Origin: Alicycliphilus denitrificans_A
GTDB taxonomy: Bacteria > Pseudomonadota > Gammaproteobacteria > Burkholderiales > Burkholderiaceae_C
Assembly: GCF_044792555.1 (NCBI RefSeq)
Contig: NZ_CP126238.1
Coordinates: forward strand, 2,604,001-2,668,000
Direction: 5' to 3'
DNA: 64,000 nucleotides
Shown piece after piece: positions 35,901-43,269 of the stretch (position 1 is its first letter; every line of letters starts with the position of its first letter). The translations under genes and the position numbers were made by a program. The notes beneath the pieces are model-generated. The model was not told the origin of the DNA and did no database searches. It saw only the letters and a program-made list of their open reading frames with translations.

Positions 35901-36664
35901 CCGGTTTTGAGGCGCACCGGCACGCCACTCGGAATGTAGGCGCCGAAAGGCGCCAGATCAAAACCATGGATTTGCAGCTTCAGGTCCGTCTGGCGGCTCT
36001 GTGCAAAGGGCGTGGTCTGGGCCGCGGAATCGAATGCGCTGCCGTTCAACTCGAATGCCAACCGTGGCGTGACCTTGACCTCGCGGTCGGCGGAAAAACT
36101 GCTCAGGAACGGTATGTCCAGCTTGAGTCCACGCAATGTATGGACTTTCTCCACGGTTCGGTCATCGAAGTCAATGGCTCCGCCATGCAATGCGATGTTG
36201 TACAGCGCAAAACGCAGCGGGGATGACTGGTCATTTTCGGATTGAGGGCGCTGCGCGAACCGGGCCAGCACATCGTCGAAGTCGTAGTGACCCGGTGCGG
36301 TCTGGGTGATATGGAGCACCGGATCATCGACTTGCATCGCGTCTATCACCGGCGCCAGGCGCCACAGTGACTGCAGTTCCGCATCTATATAGATACGCGC
36401 AATCTGCACCTGGGAAGTCTTGCCATCCTGGGATGCGATGGCCAGTCCATGCACCGCCGCTTCCAGAGACCAGGGAAAAATTTCCACCTTGGAGACGGTA
36501 ACCGCCCGGCCCAGCACCTCGGACACATGCCGCTCTATCTGAGCACGCACTATCGGCGGCGCCCCCAGCCAGGCAAGCAGCCACAGCATCAGCAGACCAC
36601 CCACAAGCCACGCGGCACGCCTGACCCAACGGTTTGTTTTAACTGTCTGAACGAGTTGCGACAC
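32909..36664 (-). CDS. DUF748 / AsmA-like large envelope protein
   Basis: A 1,251-residue protein. It has one N-terminal membrane helix (AAWLVGGLLMLWLLAWLGAP, about residues 18-37), a very long beta-rich DUF748/AsmA-like region with repeats such as DIESIDLSGVHAYLRRD, and a C-terminal segment with an OmpA-like flavour (VVFALGSSALDDKARQLLDK). Such AsmA-like proteins bridge the periplasm and are implicated in lipid transport. Start GTG 36662-36664 with AGGG six bases upstream; the longer open frame runs through the structured leader. Strong terminator-like hairpin about 80 bp before the start. Confidence 0.8.
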   Translation of the reverse strand: MSQLVQTVKTNRWVRRAAWLVGGLLMLWLLAWLGAPPIVRAQIERHVSEVLGRAVTVSKVEIFPWSLEAAVHGLAIASQDGKTSQVQIARIYIDAELQSLWRLAPVIDAMQVDDPVLHITQTAPGHYDFDDVLARFAQRPQSENDQSSPLRFALYNIALHGGAIDFDDRTVEKVHTLRGLKLDIPFLSSFSADREVKVTPRLAFELNGSAFDSAAQTTPFAQSRQTDLKLQIHGFDLAPFGAYIPSGVPVRLKTGVLSADLKLDFEQTVAPQLKISGGVRLQGVQTTDAVGQPWLDFTTLQVVLKELQPLAHVVDIESIDLSGVHAYLRRDASGALELPGLSQKAEDAASSRAPPVSAGQEAPWQMRLGRLGLHDASVDWLDASLPGGKAAWRAEKLQLEATAIALPFKQPLLFRASAQLTGGGARGEAARLAVAGQATDVQAQAAVSLRGLPLAMAAPYLAGVLKPGVSGMLDADLGLAKHGAFMAAKVATLSLDTLALSCAAGEDCQTLRRAGIVDAGKTSVAELGRLEVGDALVLLPQQRVTLGRVLLRQPRVLVSRVHRGGWMFEQWLVETPAQAPQPTSAPKRASTPWALKLSALEVDGANLAFRDEMPARPVALNASALQLRVRDLSYADGQLSPAAVQLDTRVAAGRIEPGRLRWEGSLAMNPALSVQGKLRAQQLPLHALEPYIASDLNVDILRADGSFNGGLRYVQEKAGPLVSVTGNVSLDEVRVRAKDADASGGQDERRTPVAQRGEELLRWKSLALRGLAVNLKPGKPLALDVQEAALSDFFARVIVHENGRINLQDIRKGAASEEQGAVQQASAAGARPAAADSAPAALAQADPMAPVIHFGPVALTNGSVRFSDFFIKPNYSADLSELTGKLSAFSSVPAVPGAGPQMADLELRGRAQGTASLEVSGKLNPLAKPLALDIQGRMRDLELPPLTPYSIKYAGHGIERGKLSMDVAYKVLPNGELTASNKLVLNQLAFGEPVQGAPASLPVRLAVALLADRNGVIDVQLPISGSLNDPQFSLGGVILKVIGNLIMKAITAPFSLLAGAFEGAGEQGVVVFALGSSALDDKARQLLDKIAQQLSDRPALKLTVVGWAQPQAEQDAWKRLRLRDLALAQKRRAAARAGASATDVTSVSDAEYPALLKEAYQRADIKKPRNLVGMAKDLPLAEMEALLLKSITVPDNAMPDLALARSVAVRDYLASRQVPVERLFVGAAKLQPEGEGEAAWTPKAELILATR
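34872..34904. repeat. 33-bp perfect palindrome inside the DUF748 gene
   Basis: Arms GAGAGCTTCAACGCCC and GGGCGTTGAAGCTCTC (16 bp each, no mismatch) around a single A. It encodes about RASTPWALKLS in a Pro/Ala-rich linker of the DUF748 protein. It does not belong to the AGCGCTT repeat family. Confidence 0.9.
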
Positions 36665-36734
36665 GTGACACCCTATCCCTGGAGCTTCAAGCACGATTGA
36701 ATCAGCGAACGCCCAAGTGTCAGTGTAAAAAATG

Positions 36735-36963
36735 CAAAAAGAAAGCCCGGTGAACGGAGTCCTTCCGTACACCGGGCTTGACGGCAGACACAACGGTCTT
36801 TTGCCATCTTTTGCGCCGTGGAGATGCTCGTCCCCGGCGCAGGAGGCAAGGTATTGCCTCCAGGGTTTGCCTTGGAAGCGATGTACCGGTTGCTCGATGC
36901 GGCACAGACTGCCGTTCATCCAGTTGGTTTCGCCTCTTCCGGCGGACGCCTGAATCCTCAGGC
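36735..36963 (-). ncRNA. Structured leader or small RNA upstream of the DUF748 gene
   Basis: About 228 nt on the minus strand between a promoter-like pair and an intrinsic terminator. Hairpins: GCCTGA/TCAGGC (36948-36963); GGAGGCAA/TTGCCTCC (36842-36861); directly adjoining it TGCGCCG/CGGCGCA (36812-36841) with an inner GGA/TCC; a weaker AGAC/GTCT stem near 36786; then the terminator. The sequence does not match what I know of 6S, tmRNA, SRP or RNase P RNA, nor a riboswitch class. It could be an independent sRNA or an attenuator for the DUF748 gene. A 70-codon frame from the ATG at 36919 lacks a ribosome site. Confidence 0.5.
36743..36779 (-). terminator. Intrinsic terminator/attenuator before the DUF748 gene
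   Basis: Arms AAGCCCGGTG/CACCGGGCTT with an inner ACGGA/TCCGT stem and one A-A mismatch, followed on the minus strand by TCTTTTTGCATTTTTT. Very strong. It would end transcripts about 80 bp before the DUF748 GTG start unless antitermination occurs or the gene has a separate promoter. Confidence 0.85.
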
Positions 36964-36969
36964 AACTCT

Positions 36970-36999
36970 AAGGTAACAAAACCTGGGGATTCTTTCCAA
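36970..36999 (-). promoter_or_regulatory. Sigma-70-like promoter for the structured leader RNA
   Basis: Minus strand: -35 TTGGAA (36994-36999), 18-bp spacer, -10 TACCTT (36970-36975). The predicted start near 36963 coincides with the base of the first hairpin. Moderate match to consensus. Confidence 0.4.
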
Positions 37000-37157
37000 C
37001 AGCTTCTGCCAATAGCAAAGGCGTCTCGATTGCTGCTTTCATTTCGCTGTCATTACTGCAACCAACTGCTGCACCACCACACTCTTTTCCAGCCGCAATC
37101 CGCGTTTACATACAGTTTGTTTACTACTTTTTTATATATCAATTTTTCTTAATAGTA

Positions 37158-37187
37158 TTGACTGTGAATTTGTGACGCCCCTAGAAT
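37158..37187 (+). promoter_or_regulatory. Sigma-70 promoter for the lytic transglycosylase gene
   Basis: -35 TTGACT (37158-37163), 18-bp spacer, -10 TAGAAT (37182-37187), in an AT-rich stretch (about 37085-37160). The start near 37194 gives a leader of about 200 nt before the ATG at 37394, with no other recognisable element in it. The 36665-37393 gap is therefore accounted for by this promoter and the leader RNA on the other strand. Confidence 0.75.
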
Positions 37188-37393
37188 CCGCGGACCTTCA
37201 AAAACAGGCCCGTACAAACCCTAGCCGTAACCCGACACCGGCAAGGGAAGTCCGCAAGCTTCCATGACGCCACGCGCCATGGCACGGACTGAATGGCAGA
37301 CCAATCCAGGCCAGAAAGCTGGCAAGACCGAGCCCTACAGCGCATATTTCAGGCGCTGCAACTTTCAGGGCCCGACCTCAGAAAGGAAAAGCT

Positions 37394-38200
37394 ATGACAG
37401 CGTCAGGAAAAGTGATTACCGGCGTGCGCACCTTTGCCGCCGACGTGATCAACGGTTTTCTTGAAATCACACACAACGGCTTCGCCCTGCTCGGGCTGGC
37501 CGTTGCCTTCGCCGCCATCACCCTGACGGCTCGCGCCGATCTGCGCCAAGCCGGCGAAGAACAACTGCGTGGCTGGCTCCATGCACGCCAGGTTGAGGCT
37601 GTCGGCTTTCCCTTGGAGCCGAGCGCAAGCGAGCGCGCGATGGCCATCAACCCCAAGGAATTACCGCGCGAGCAGGCCGCCGTGGCCTACTGGCTGAGCA
37701 AAAAATACCGCGTCGCCCCCGAGCCCCTGGCCGCTCTGGTGACCGAGGCCTACGAAGTCGGCAAGCGCACCAAGCTGGATCCGACCCTGATTCTGGCCAT
37801 CATCGCCATAGAGTCGAGCTTCAATCCGTTTGCACAGAGTTCCGTGGGCGCCCAAGGCCTGATGCAGGTGATGACCAGTGTGCATACCGACAAGTACGAG
37901 GGCTTTGGCGGCCAGTTGGCCGCGTTCGACCCTGTGGCCAACCTGCGTGTGGGCGTGAAGGTGCTACAGGAATGCATAGCCCGTGCCGGCTCGCTGGAGG
38001 GTGGCCTGCGCTACTACGTGGGTGCGGCCAATCTGCCCGATGACGGCGGTTATGCCGCCAAGGTGCTGGCGGAACACTTCCGTCTGCGCCAGGTAGCTGG
38101 CAGGCCTGCAGCAGACGTCAAGCCGAATTTGTCCACCAAGGCCCCCGCAGCACAGCCAGCCGCCGAGAAGGTCGCACTGCTCGGCGGCACTGGAGGCTGA
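37394..38200 (+). CDS. Lytic transglycosylase (SLT domain), membrane-anchored
   Basis: A 268-residue protein with an uncleaved N-terminal hydrophobic segment (GFALLGLAVAFAAITL, about residues 29-44) and a SLT/GEWL-type domain at about residues 115-220: LILAIIAIESSFNPFAQSSV with the catalytic Glu in AIES, GAQGLMQVM, and the YYVGAANLP block near the end. It cleaves peptidoglycan glycan strands, forming anhydroMurNAc. GAAAGGAAAAGCT provides the ribosome site. A Pro/Ala-rich tail of about 40 residues follows. Confidence 0.9.
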   Translation: MTASGKVITGVRTFAADVINGFLEITHNGFALLGLAVAFAAITLTARADLRQAGEEQLRGWLHARQVEAVGFPLEPSASERAMAINPKELPREQAAVAYWLSKKYRVAPEPLAALVTEAYEVGKRTKLDPTLILAIIAIESSFNPFAQSSVGAQGLMQVMTSVHTDKYEGFGGQLAAFDPVANLRVGVKVLQECIARAGSLEGGLRYYVGAANLPDDGGYAAKVLAEHFRLRQVAGRPAADVKPNLSTKAPAAQPAAEKVALLGGTGG

Positions 38201-38269
38201 GAGTGCGCGCAGACGGCAGGCGCTGTCCGCTACACTAACGGGGCACGCAACTGGCGATAGGCGCGCATG

Positions 38270-38391
38270 GCCCACGGGCCGCGACGCTGACGTGGAAACC
38301 GGCAGAGACCCTTTTTTCTGCAAACCACTGGGGAGCGTGCCGCGCGGAAGAGCATCCAAGCCCCGCAGCGATCCGTCGTTCGCCTGGGCAG
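38270..38391 (+). promoter_or_regulatory. ZTP (pfl-type) riboswitch upstream of glyA
   Basis: Between the transglycosylase stop and glyA. The conserved ZTP/ZMP aptamer blocks are present in order: CGGGCCGCGACGCTGACG (38275-38292), then AACCACTGGGGAGCGTGCCG (about 38322-38341) and CGCCTGGGCA (38381-38390), the last two forming the typical 3' pseudoknot half. Such aptamers control one-carbon/purine genes including glyA in response to ZMP/ZTP, a signal of folate shortage. A CCCTTG/CAAGGG hairpin directly after (38392-38408) may be part of the expression platform. Model scoring not done. Confidence 0.82.
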
Positions 38392-38430
38392 CCCTTGATT
38401 GCCAAGGGACTCTTAGTTCATCGGACTGCC

Positions 38431-39675
38431 ATGTATCAACGCAATATTCTTGTCGAACAAACCGATCCCAAGGTGTGGGCCGCCATCCAGGCCGAGAACC
38501 GCCGCCAGGAAGAGCACATCGAGCTGATCGCGAGCGAGAACTACGCCTCGCCCGCCGTGATGGCCGCGCAGGGCTCGCAGCTCACCAACAAATACGCCGA
38601 GGGCTACCCCGGCAAGCGCTACTACGGCGGCTGCGAGAACGTCGACGTGATCGAGCAGCTGGCCATCGACCGCATCAAGCAGCTGTTCGGCGCCGAGGCG
38701 GCCAACGTGCAGCCCAATTCGGGCTCGCAGGCCAACCAGGCCGTGCTCATGGCCTTCCTGAAGCCCGGCGACACCATCCTGGGCATGAGCCTGGCCGAGG
38801 GCGGGCACCTCACGCACGGCATGGCGCTGAACATGAGCGGCAAGTGGTTCAACGTGATCTCCTACGGCCTGAACGAGAAGGAAGAGATTGATTACGACGC
38901 CTTCGAAGCCAAGGCGCGCGAGCACAAACCCAAACTCATCATCGGCGGCGCCTCGGCCTACGCTCTGCGCATCGATTTCGAGCGTATGGCGCGCGTGGCC
39001 AAGGAAATCGGCGCCATCTTCTGGGTGGACATCGCCCACTACGCCGGCCTGGTCGTCGCCGGCGAGTACCCCAACCCCGTGCCTTTCGCCGACGTGGTCA
39101 CGTCGACTACGCACAAGAGCCTGCGCGGCCCGCGCGGCGGCATCATCCTGATGAAGGCCGAGCACGAGAAGGCCATCAACAGCGCCATCTTCCCCGGCCT
39201 GCAGGGTGGCCCGCTGGAGCATGTGATCGCCGCCAAGGCCGTGGCCTTCAAGGAAGCACTGACGCCCGAGTTCAAGGCGTACCAGCAACAGGTGGCCAAA
39301 AACGCCAAGGTGTTCGCCGAAACGCTGACCCAGCGCGGCCTGCGCATCGTCAGCGGGCGCACCGAGAGCCATGTGATGCTGGTGGATCTGCGCGCCAAGG
39401 GCATCACCGGCAAGGCCGCCGAGGCGGCGCTGGGCAAGGCCCACATCACCATCAACAAGAACGCCATCCCCAACGACCCCGAGAAGCCCATGGTGACCAG
39501 CGGCATCCGCGTGGGCACGCCGGCGATCACCACGCGCGGCTTCAAGGAAGAGGAAACGCGCATCACCGCCAACCTGCTGGCCGACGTGCTGGAAAACCCG
39601 AACGACGAGGCCCACCTGGCGGCCGTGCGCGCCAAGGTTAACGCGCTGACCAGCCGCTTCCCGGTCTATTGCTAA
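38431..39675 (+). CDS. glyA: Serine hydroxymethyltransferase
   Basis: PLP enzyme converting serine and tetrahydrofolate to glycine and 5,10-methylene-THF. The 414-residue protein shows LIASENYASPAVMAAQGSQL, NKYAEGYPGKRYYGGCENVD, DIAHYAGLVVAGEYPNP and the PLP lysine in VTSTTHKSLRGPRGG. The ATG at 38431 begins MYQRNILVEQ; upstream codons belong to the leader. Leader holds the ZTP riboswitch. nrdR follows 24 bp later, a common pairing. Confidence 0.98.
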   Translation: MYQRNILVEQTDPKVWAAIQAENRRQEEHIELIASENYASPAVMAAQGSQLTNKYAEGYPGKRYYGGCENVDVIEQLAIDRIKQLFGAEAANVQPNSGSQANQAVLMAFLKPGDTILGMSLAEGGHLTHGMALNMSGKWFNVISYGLNEKEEIDYDAFEAKAREHKPKLIIGGASAYALRIDFERMARVAKEIGAIFWVDIAHYAGLVVAGEYPNPVPFADVVTSTTHKSLRGPRGGIILMKAEHEKAINSAIFPGLQGGPLEHVIAAKAVAFKEALTPEFKAYQQQVAKNAKVFAETLTQRGLRIVSGRTESHVMLVDLRAKGITGKAAEAALGKAHITINKNAIPNDPEKPMVTSGIRVGTPAITTRGFKEEETRITANLLADVLENPNDEAHLAAVRAKVNALTSRFPVYC

Positions 39676-39699
39676 TCCGCGAGCACAAGCGCCGCCGCG

Positions 39700-40149
39700 A
39701 TGAAGTGCCCGTTCTGCAGCCACCAGGACACCCAGGTCATCGAGACTCGCATGTCCGAGGACGGGGACTGCATCCGCCGCCGGCGCCAGTGCGGCGCCTG
39801 CGAAAAACGCTTCACCACCTATGAGCGGCCGGAAGTCAACTTCCCCGCTGTCGTCAAGAAAGACGGCCGCCGCGTGGAATACGACCGCCACAAGCTGCTC
39901 GGCTCCTTCAAGCTGGCGCTGCGCAAGCGCCCGGTGAGCACTGTGCAGATCGACTCGGCCATCGAACGCATCGAAGAAAAGCTGCTGCATCTGGGCCAGC
40001 GCGAAGTGATCTCCAGCCGCATCGGCGAGCTGGTCATGCGCGAGCTGAAGAAACTCGACAAGGTGGCCTACATACGCTACGCCAGCGTTTACCGCAGCTT
40101 CGAGGACATCGACGAGTTCCGCGCGCTCGTCGACGAAGTGCGCAAGTAA
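39700..40149 (+). CDS. nrdR: Transcriptional repressor NrdR
   Basis: Nucleotide-sensing repressor of ribonucleotide reductase genes, 149 residues. Zinc ribbon MKCPFCSHQDTQVIETR with a second pair in RRQCGACEKRFTTYER; ATP-cone from about residue 49 (VVKKDGRRVEYDRHKLLGSF). The family length and start match exactly. Cotranscribed with glyA; a palindromic repeat follows and may terminate the unit. Confidence 0.96.
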   Translation: MKCPFCSHQDTQVIETRMSEDGDCIRRRRQCGACEKRFTTYERPEVNFPAVVKKDGRRVEYDRHKLLGSFKLALRKRPVSTVQIDSAIERIEEKLLHLGQREVISSRIGELVMRELKKLDKVAYIRYASVYRSFEDIDEFRALVDEVRK

Positions 40150-40159
40150 TTCACTACAT

Positions 40160-40206
40160 ATTCAATAGCTGCCAGCGCTTGAGCATCAAGCGCTGGAGCC
40201 GTTTTT
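40160..40206 (+). repeat. Palindromic AGCGCTT-core repeat, copy 6 (nrdR/aroC)
   Basis: TTCAATAGCTGCCAGCGCTT, loop, AAGCGCTGG, then AGCCGTTTTT. Nearly perfect palindrome with T-run, located between the convergent nrdR and aroC ends: a plausible terminator. Four bases from the aroC stop. Confidence 0.8.
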
Positions 40207-40209
40207 CAC

Positions 40210-41304
40210 TCAGATACTGGCGGGAATCGGCGGCACGGCCTTTACCACGTCGCCGCACTGCGCGCGCTGGCGCAGCGCATGGTCCATCAGCACCAGCGCC
40301 AAGAGCGCCTCGGCGATCGGGGCGGCGCGTATGCCCACGCAAGGGTCATGGCGGCCCTTGGTCACCACCTCCACCGGCTGGCCATCGATGTCGATCGAGG
40401 GACGCGGGCTCAGGATGGAACTGGTGGGCTTGATGGCGATGGCGACCTCAATGTCCTGCCCCGTGCTGATGCCGCCCAGCACGCCGCCCGCGTTGTTACC
40501 GGCAAAACCCTGGGGGGTCAGCGCGTCGCCATGCGTGGTGCCACGCTGGGCCACACTGGCAAAGCCGGCGCCGATCTCCACGCCCTTGACGGCGTTCAGG
40601 CCCATCATGGCGTGGGCGATGTCGGCATCCAGTCGGTCGTACAGCGGCTCGCCCAAGCCCGCCGGCACGCCGGTGGCCTGCACGCGCAGGCGCGCGCCGC
40701 AGGAGTCATGGGCCTTGCGCAGCTGGTCCATGTAGTCCTCGTAGCGCTGCACATCGGCCACGGGGGCGAAGAACGGATTGTTCGGCACATGCTCCCAGCC
40801 CTCGAAGGGTATGGGCAGCTCGCCCAGCTGCGTCATGCAGGCACGAAAGCGTGTGCCGTATTTTTCCGCCAACCACTTCTTGGCCACGGCGCCGGCGGCC
40901 ACGGTGGGCGCCGTCAGGCGCGCCGACGAGCGCCCGCCGCCGCGCGGGTCGCGCAGGCCGTACTTGTGCCAATAGGCGTAGTCGGCATGGCCGGGGCGAA
41001 AAGTCCGCAGGATATCGCCATAGTCCTTGCTGCGCTGGTCCTGGTTGCGGATCAGCAGCGCAATCGGCGTGCCGGTCGTCCTGCCCTCGTAGACGCCCGA
41101 GAGGATCTCCACCGCGTCGGGCTCATTCCTCTGCGTGACATGGCGGCTGGTGCCGGGGCGGCGGCGGTCCAGGTCGGCCTGGATGTCGGCCTCGGCGAGC
41201 GCCATGCCCGGCGGACAGCCGTCGATCACGCAGCCAATGGCCGGGCCGTGGGATTCACCGAAGTTGGTGACGCAAAAAAGGGTGCCAAGTGTGTTGCCGC
41301 TCAT
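40210..41304 (-). CDS. aroC: Chorismate synthase
   Basis: Converts EPSP to chorismate with reduced FMN; last shared step of aromatic amino acid synthesis. The 364-residue protein has SGNTLGTLFCVTNFGESHGP, the FMN-binding RPGHADYAYWHKYG, and GGGRSSARLTAPTVAAGAVA, and ends near the usual RAP-x-P(V)-E block (GIRAAPIAEALLALVLMDH). The ATG at 41302-41304 gives the standard N-terminus MSGNTLG. Flanked on both sides by same-oriented palindromic repeats. Confidence 0.97.
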   Translation of the reverse strand: MSGNTLGTLFCVTNFGESHGPAIGCVIDGCPPGMALAEADIQADLDRRRPGTSRHVTQRNEPDAVEILSGVYEGRTTGTPIALLIRNQDQRSKDYGDILRTFRPGHADYAYWHKYGLRDPRGGGRSSARLTAPTVAAGAVAKKWLAEKYGTRFRACMTQLGELPIPFEGWEHVPNNPFFAPVADVQRYEDYMDQLRKAHDSCGARLRVQATGVPAGLGEPLYDRLDADIAHAMMGLNAVKGVEIGAGFASVAQRGTTHGDALTPQGFAGNNAGGVLGGISTGQDIEVAIAIKPTSSILSPRPSIDIDGQPVEVVTKGRHDPCVGIRAAPIAEALLALVLMDHALRQRAQCGDVVKAVPPIPASI

Positions 41305-41338
41305 AGGAAGGCGATTATCCCAGAGCGCTTGCAACTAT

Positions 41339-41390
41339 TAGAAATATAGCTACCAACGCTTGTCACATAAGCGCCGGCGCCCTATTTTCC
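41339..41390 (+). repeat. Palindromic AGCGCTT-core repeat, copy 7 (aroC/CBS)
   Basis: GAAATATAGCTACCAACGCT, loop, ATAAGCGCCGGCGCC and CTATTTTCC. It sits between the CBS-protein stop (minus strand) and the aroC start, i.e. in the CBS-aroC intergenic gap. Confidence 0.75.
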
Positions 41391-41397
41391 TTGAGGT

Positions 41398-41853
41398 TCA
41401 ATGCGCCGGAGGCGCTTCTTCCTGCGGCCAGTCGCGGATATAGGCCTTGAGCAGCTTGTTCTCGAAGTTCTGGCTGTCCACCACGGCCTTGGCCACGTCG
41501 TAGAAGCTCACCACGCCCATGAGCATGCGCTGGTCCATCACCGGCATGTAGCGCGCATGGCAGCCCAACATCATGCGGCGCACCTCGTCCATGTCGGTCT
41601 CCAGCGTGCAGGTCACCGGAGCGTCGTCCATGGCCGTGCGCACCAGCATCGTGCCCACGCCGCCGCCGTTTTTCACCAGCATCTGGATCACCTCGCGGAA
41701 GGTCAGCATGCCCACCAGGTCGCCATGCTCCATCACCACCAGCGAGCCTATGTCCTTCTCGGCCATGGTTTCCACGGCACGCGCCAGCGGCTCATCGGGC
41801 TGCACGGTATAGAGGGTGTTGCCTTTGAGGCGCAGGATGTCGCTGACTTTCAT
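41398..41853 (-). CDS. CBS-domain-pair protein
   Basis: A 151-residue protein of two CBS domains (MKVSDILRLKGNTLYTVQPD, EKDIGSLVVMEHGDLVGMLT, and the second CHARYMPVMDQRMLMGVVSF). CBS pairs bind adenosyl nucleotides and regulate partners. No effector domain is attached and the partner is unknown. The ATG at 41851-41853 fits family starts; 139 further in-frame codons upstream have no likeness. It lies 93 bp upstream of aroC on the same strand. Confidence 0.88.
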   Translation of the reverse strand: MKVSDILRLKGNTLYTVQPDEPLARAVETMAEKDIGSLVVMEHGDLVGMLTFREVIQMLVKNGGGVGTMLVRTAMDDAPVTCTLETDMDEVRRMMLGCHARYMPVMDQRMLMGVVSFYDVAKAVVDSQNFENKLLKAYIRDWPQEEAPPAH

Positions 41854-41955
41854 GGGGGGATATCTCCGAATGCTTTTGCAGGCGCTGCGTGCAGCCCTAC
41901 CCTGCGGGAAATATAGCCCACAATGGCCCGCAGTTTCACCACTTTGGAGACTTGG

Positions 41956-43269
41956 ATGCCCGGATACTCCGACCCCGGCTTCGACACCCTCGCGCTGCAC
42001 GCGGGGGCGCAGCCCGATCCCGCCACGGGCGCACGCGCCGTGCCCATCCACCTGACGACCTCGTTCGTCTTCGAGTCGAGCGACCATGCCGCCTCCCTGT
42101 TCAACATGGAACGCCCCGGCCATGTCTACAGCCGCATCAGCAACCCCACGAACGCCGTGCTGGAGCAGCGCGTGGCCGCGCTCGAGGGCGGCGTGGGCGC
42201 GATCGCCACGGCCAGCGGCCAGGCGGCGCTGCACCTGGCGGTCTGCACGCTGATGGGCGCGGGCGGGCATATCGTGGCCAGCACGGCGCTCTATGGCGGC
42301 TCGCAGAACCTGCTCAACTACACGCTGCGGCGCTTCGGCATAGAGACCACCTTCGTCCAGCCCAGCGACATCGCCGGCTGGCGCGCCGCCGTGCGGCCCA
42401 ACACCAAGCTCTTTTTTGGCGAGACCGTGGGCAACCCCGGGCTGGAGGTGCTGGACATTCCCGCCGTTTCACGAATAGCCCACGAGGCCGGCGTGCCGCT
42501 GCTGGTGGACTCCACCCTGACCTCGCCCTGGCTCATCAAGCCCCTGGAGCATGGGGCGGACTTGGTCTACCACTCGGCGACCAAGTTCCTCTCGGGCCAT
42601 GGCACGGTGATCGGCGGCGTGCTGGTCGATGGCGGCAGCTTCGACTGGGAGGCCTCCGGGCGCTTTCCCGAGCTGACCCAGGCCTATGACGGCTTTCACG
42701 GCATGGTGTTTGCCGAGGAGAGCACCGTGGGCGCCTTTTTGCTGCGCGCGCGCCGCGAGGGCCTGCGCGACTTCGGCGCCTGCATGAGCCCGCACACGGC
42801 CTGGCTGATCCTGCAGGGCATAGAGACCCTGCCGCTGCGCATGCAACAGCACATGCGCAACACCGAGAAGCTGGTGCGCTTCCTCGCCAGCCACCCGTTC
42901 GTCGCGCGCGTGGGCCATCCGCTGCTCGAATCACACCCCAGCCATGCCTTGGCGCAAAGGCTGCTGCCGCGCGGCGCCGGCTCGGTGTTCAGCTTCGACC
43001 TGAAGGGCTGCCGCGCGCAAGGCAAGGTCTTCATCGAGGCGCTCAAGCTCTTTTCCCACCTGGCCAACGTGGGCGACTGCCGCAGCCTGGTGATCCATCC
43101 GGCCAGCACCACCCACTTCCGGCTCAGCGACGAGGCGCTCGCCGACGCCGGCATAGGCCCGGGCACGATACGCCTGTCGATCGGGCTGGAGGATTCCGAC
43201 GACCTCATAGACGACCTGCAGCGCGCGCTCAAGGCCGCGGAAAAGGCGACGGGAAAGGCAGGTGTGTGA
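41956..43269 (+). CDS. metY: O-acetylhomoserine (or O-succinylhomoserine) sulfhydrylase
   Basis: PLP-dependent Cys/Met-metabolism enzyme of 437 residues: DTLALHAGAQPDPATGARAV, PLP phosphate-binding YSRISNPTNAVLEQR, DSTLTSPWLIKPLEHGADLV with SATKFLSGHG holding the PLP lysine. Length and the PIHLTTSFVFES opening fit MetY (direct sulfhydrylation to homocysteine) rather than MetB. Start chosen at 41956 because GGAG lies seven bases upstream; an ATG at 41923 would add 11 residues. Coupled to the next gene (overlapping stop/start). Confidence 0.88.
   Translation: MPGYSDPGFDTLALHAGAQPDPATGARAVPIHLTTSFVFESSDHAASLFNMERPGHVYSRISNPTNAVLEQRVAALEGGVGAIATASGQAALHLAVCTLMGAGGHIVASTALYGGSQNLLNYTLRRFGIETTFVQPSDIAGWRAAVRPNTKLFFGETVGNPGLEVLDIPAVSRIAHEAGVPLLVDSTLTSPWLIKPLEHGADLVYHSATKFLSGHGTVIGGVLVDGGSFDWEASGRFPELTQAYDGFHGMVFAEESTVGAFLLRARREGLRDFGACMSPHTAWLILQGIETLPLRMQQHMRNTEKLVRFLASHPFVARVGHPLLESHPSHALAQRLLPRGAGSVFSFDLKGCRAQGKVFIEALKLFSHLANVGDCRSLVIHPASTTHFRLSDEALADAGIGPGTIRLSIGLEDSDDLIDDLQRALKAAEKATGKAGV

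Noticed and set aside
36790..36900. Cyclic di-GMP (GEMM-I) riboswitch, because of a GGCAAACC stretch on the minus strand
   Set aside because: The GGGACGCAAAGCC block and tetraloop receptor are missing and the spacing does not fit.
36665..36919. N-terminal extension of the DUF748 protein through the leader
   Set aside because: It would read through the terminator hairpin, and the ATG at 36919 lacks a ribosome site; GTG at 36664 has one and precedes the membrane helix.
36720..36965. 81-codon minus-strand frame over the structured leader
   Set aside because: Crosses all hairpins and the terminator; basic low-complexity composition, no start signal.
37264..37464. 66-codon frame in the transglycosylase leader
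   Set aside because: Overlaps the real start out of frame and has no likeness or good ribosome site.
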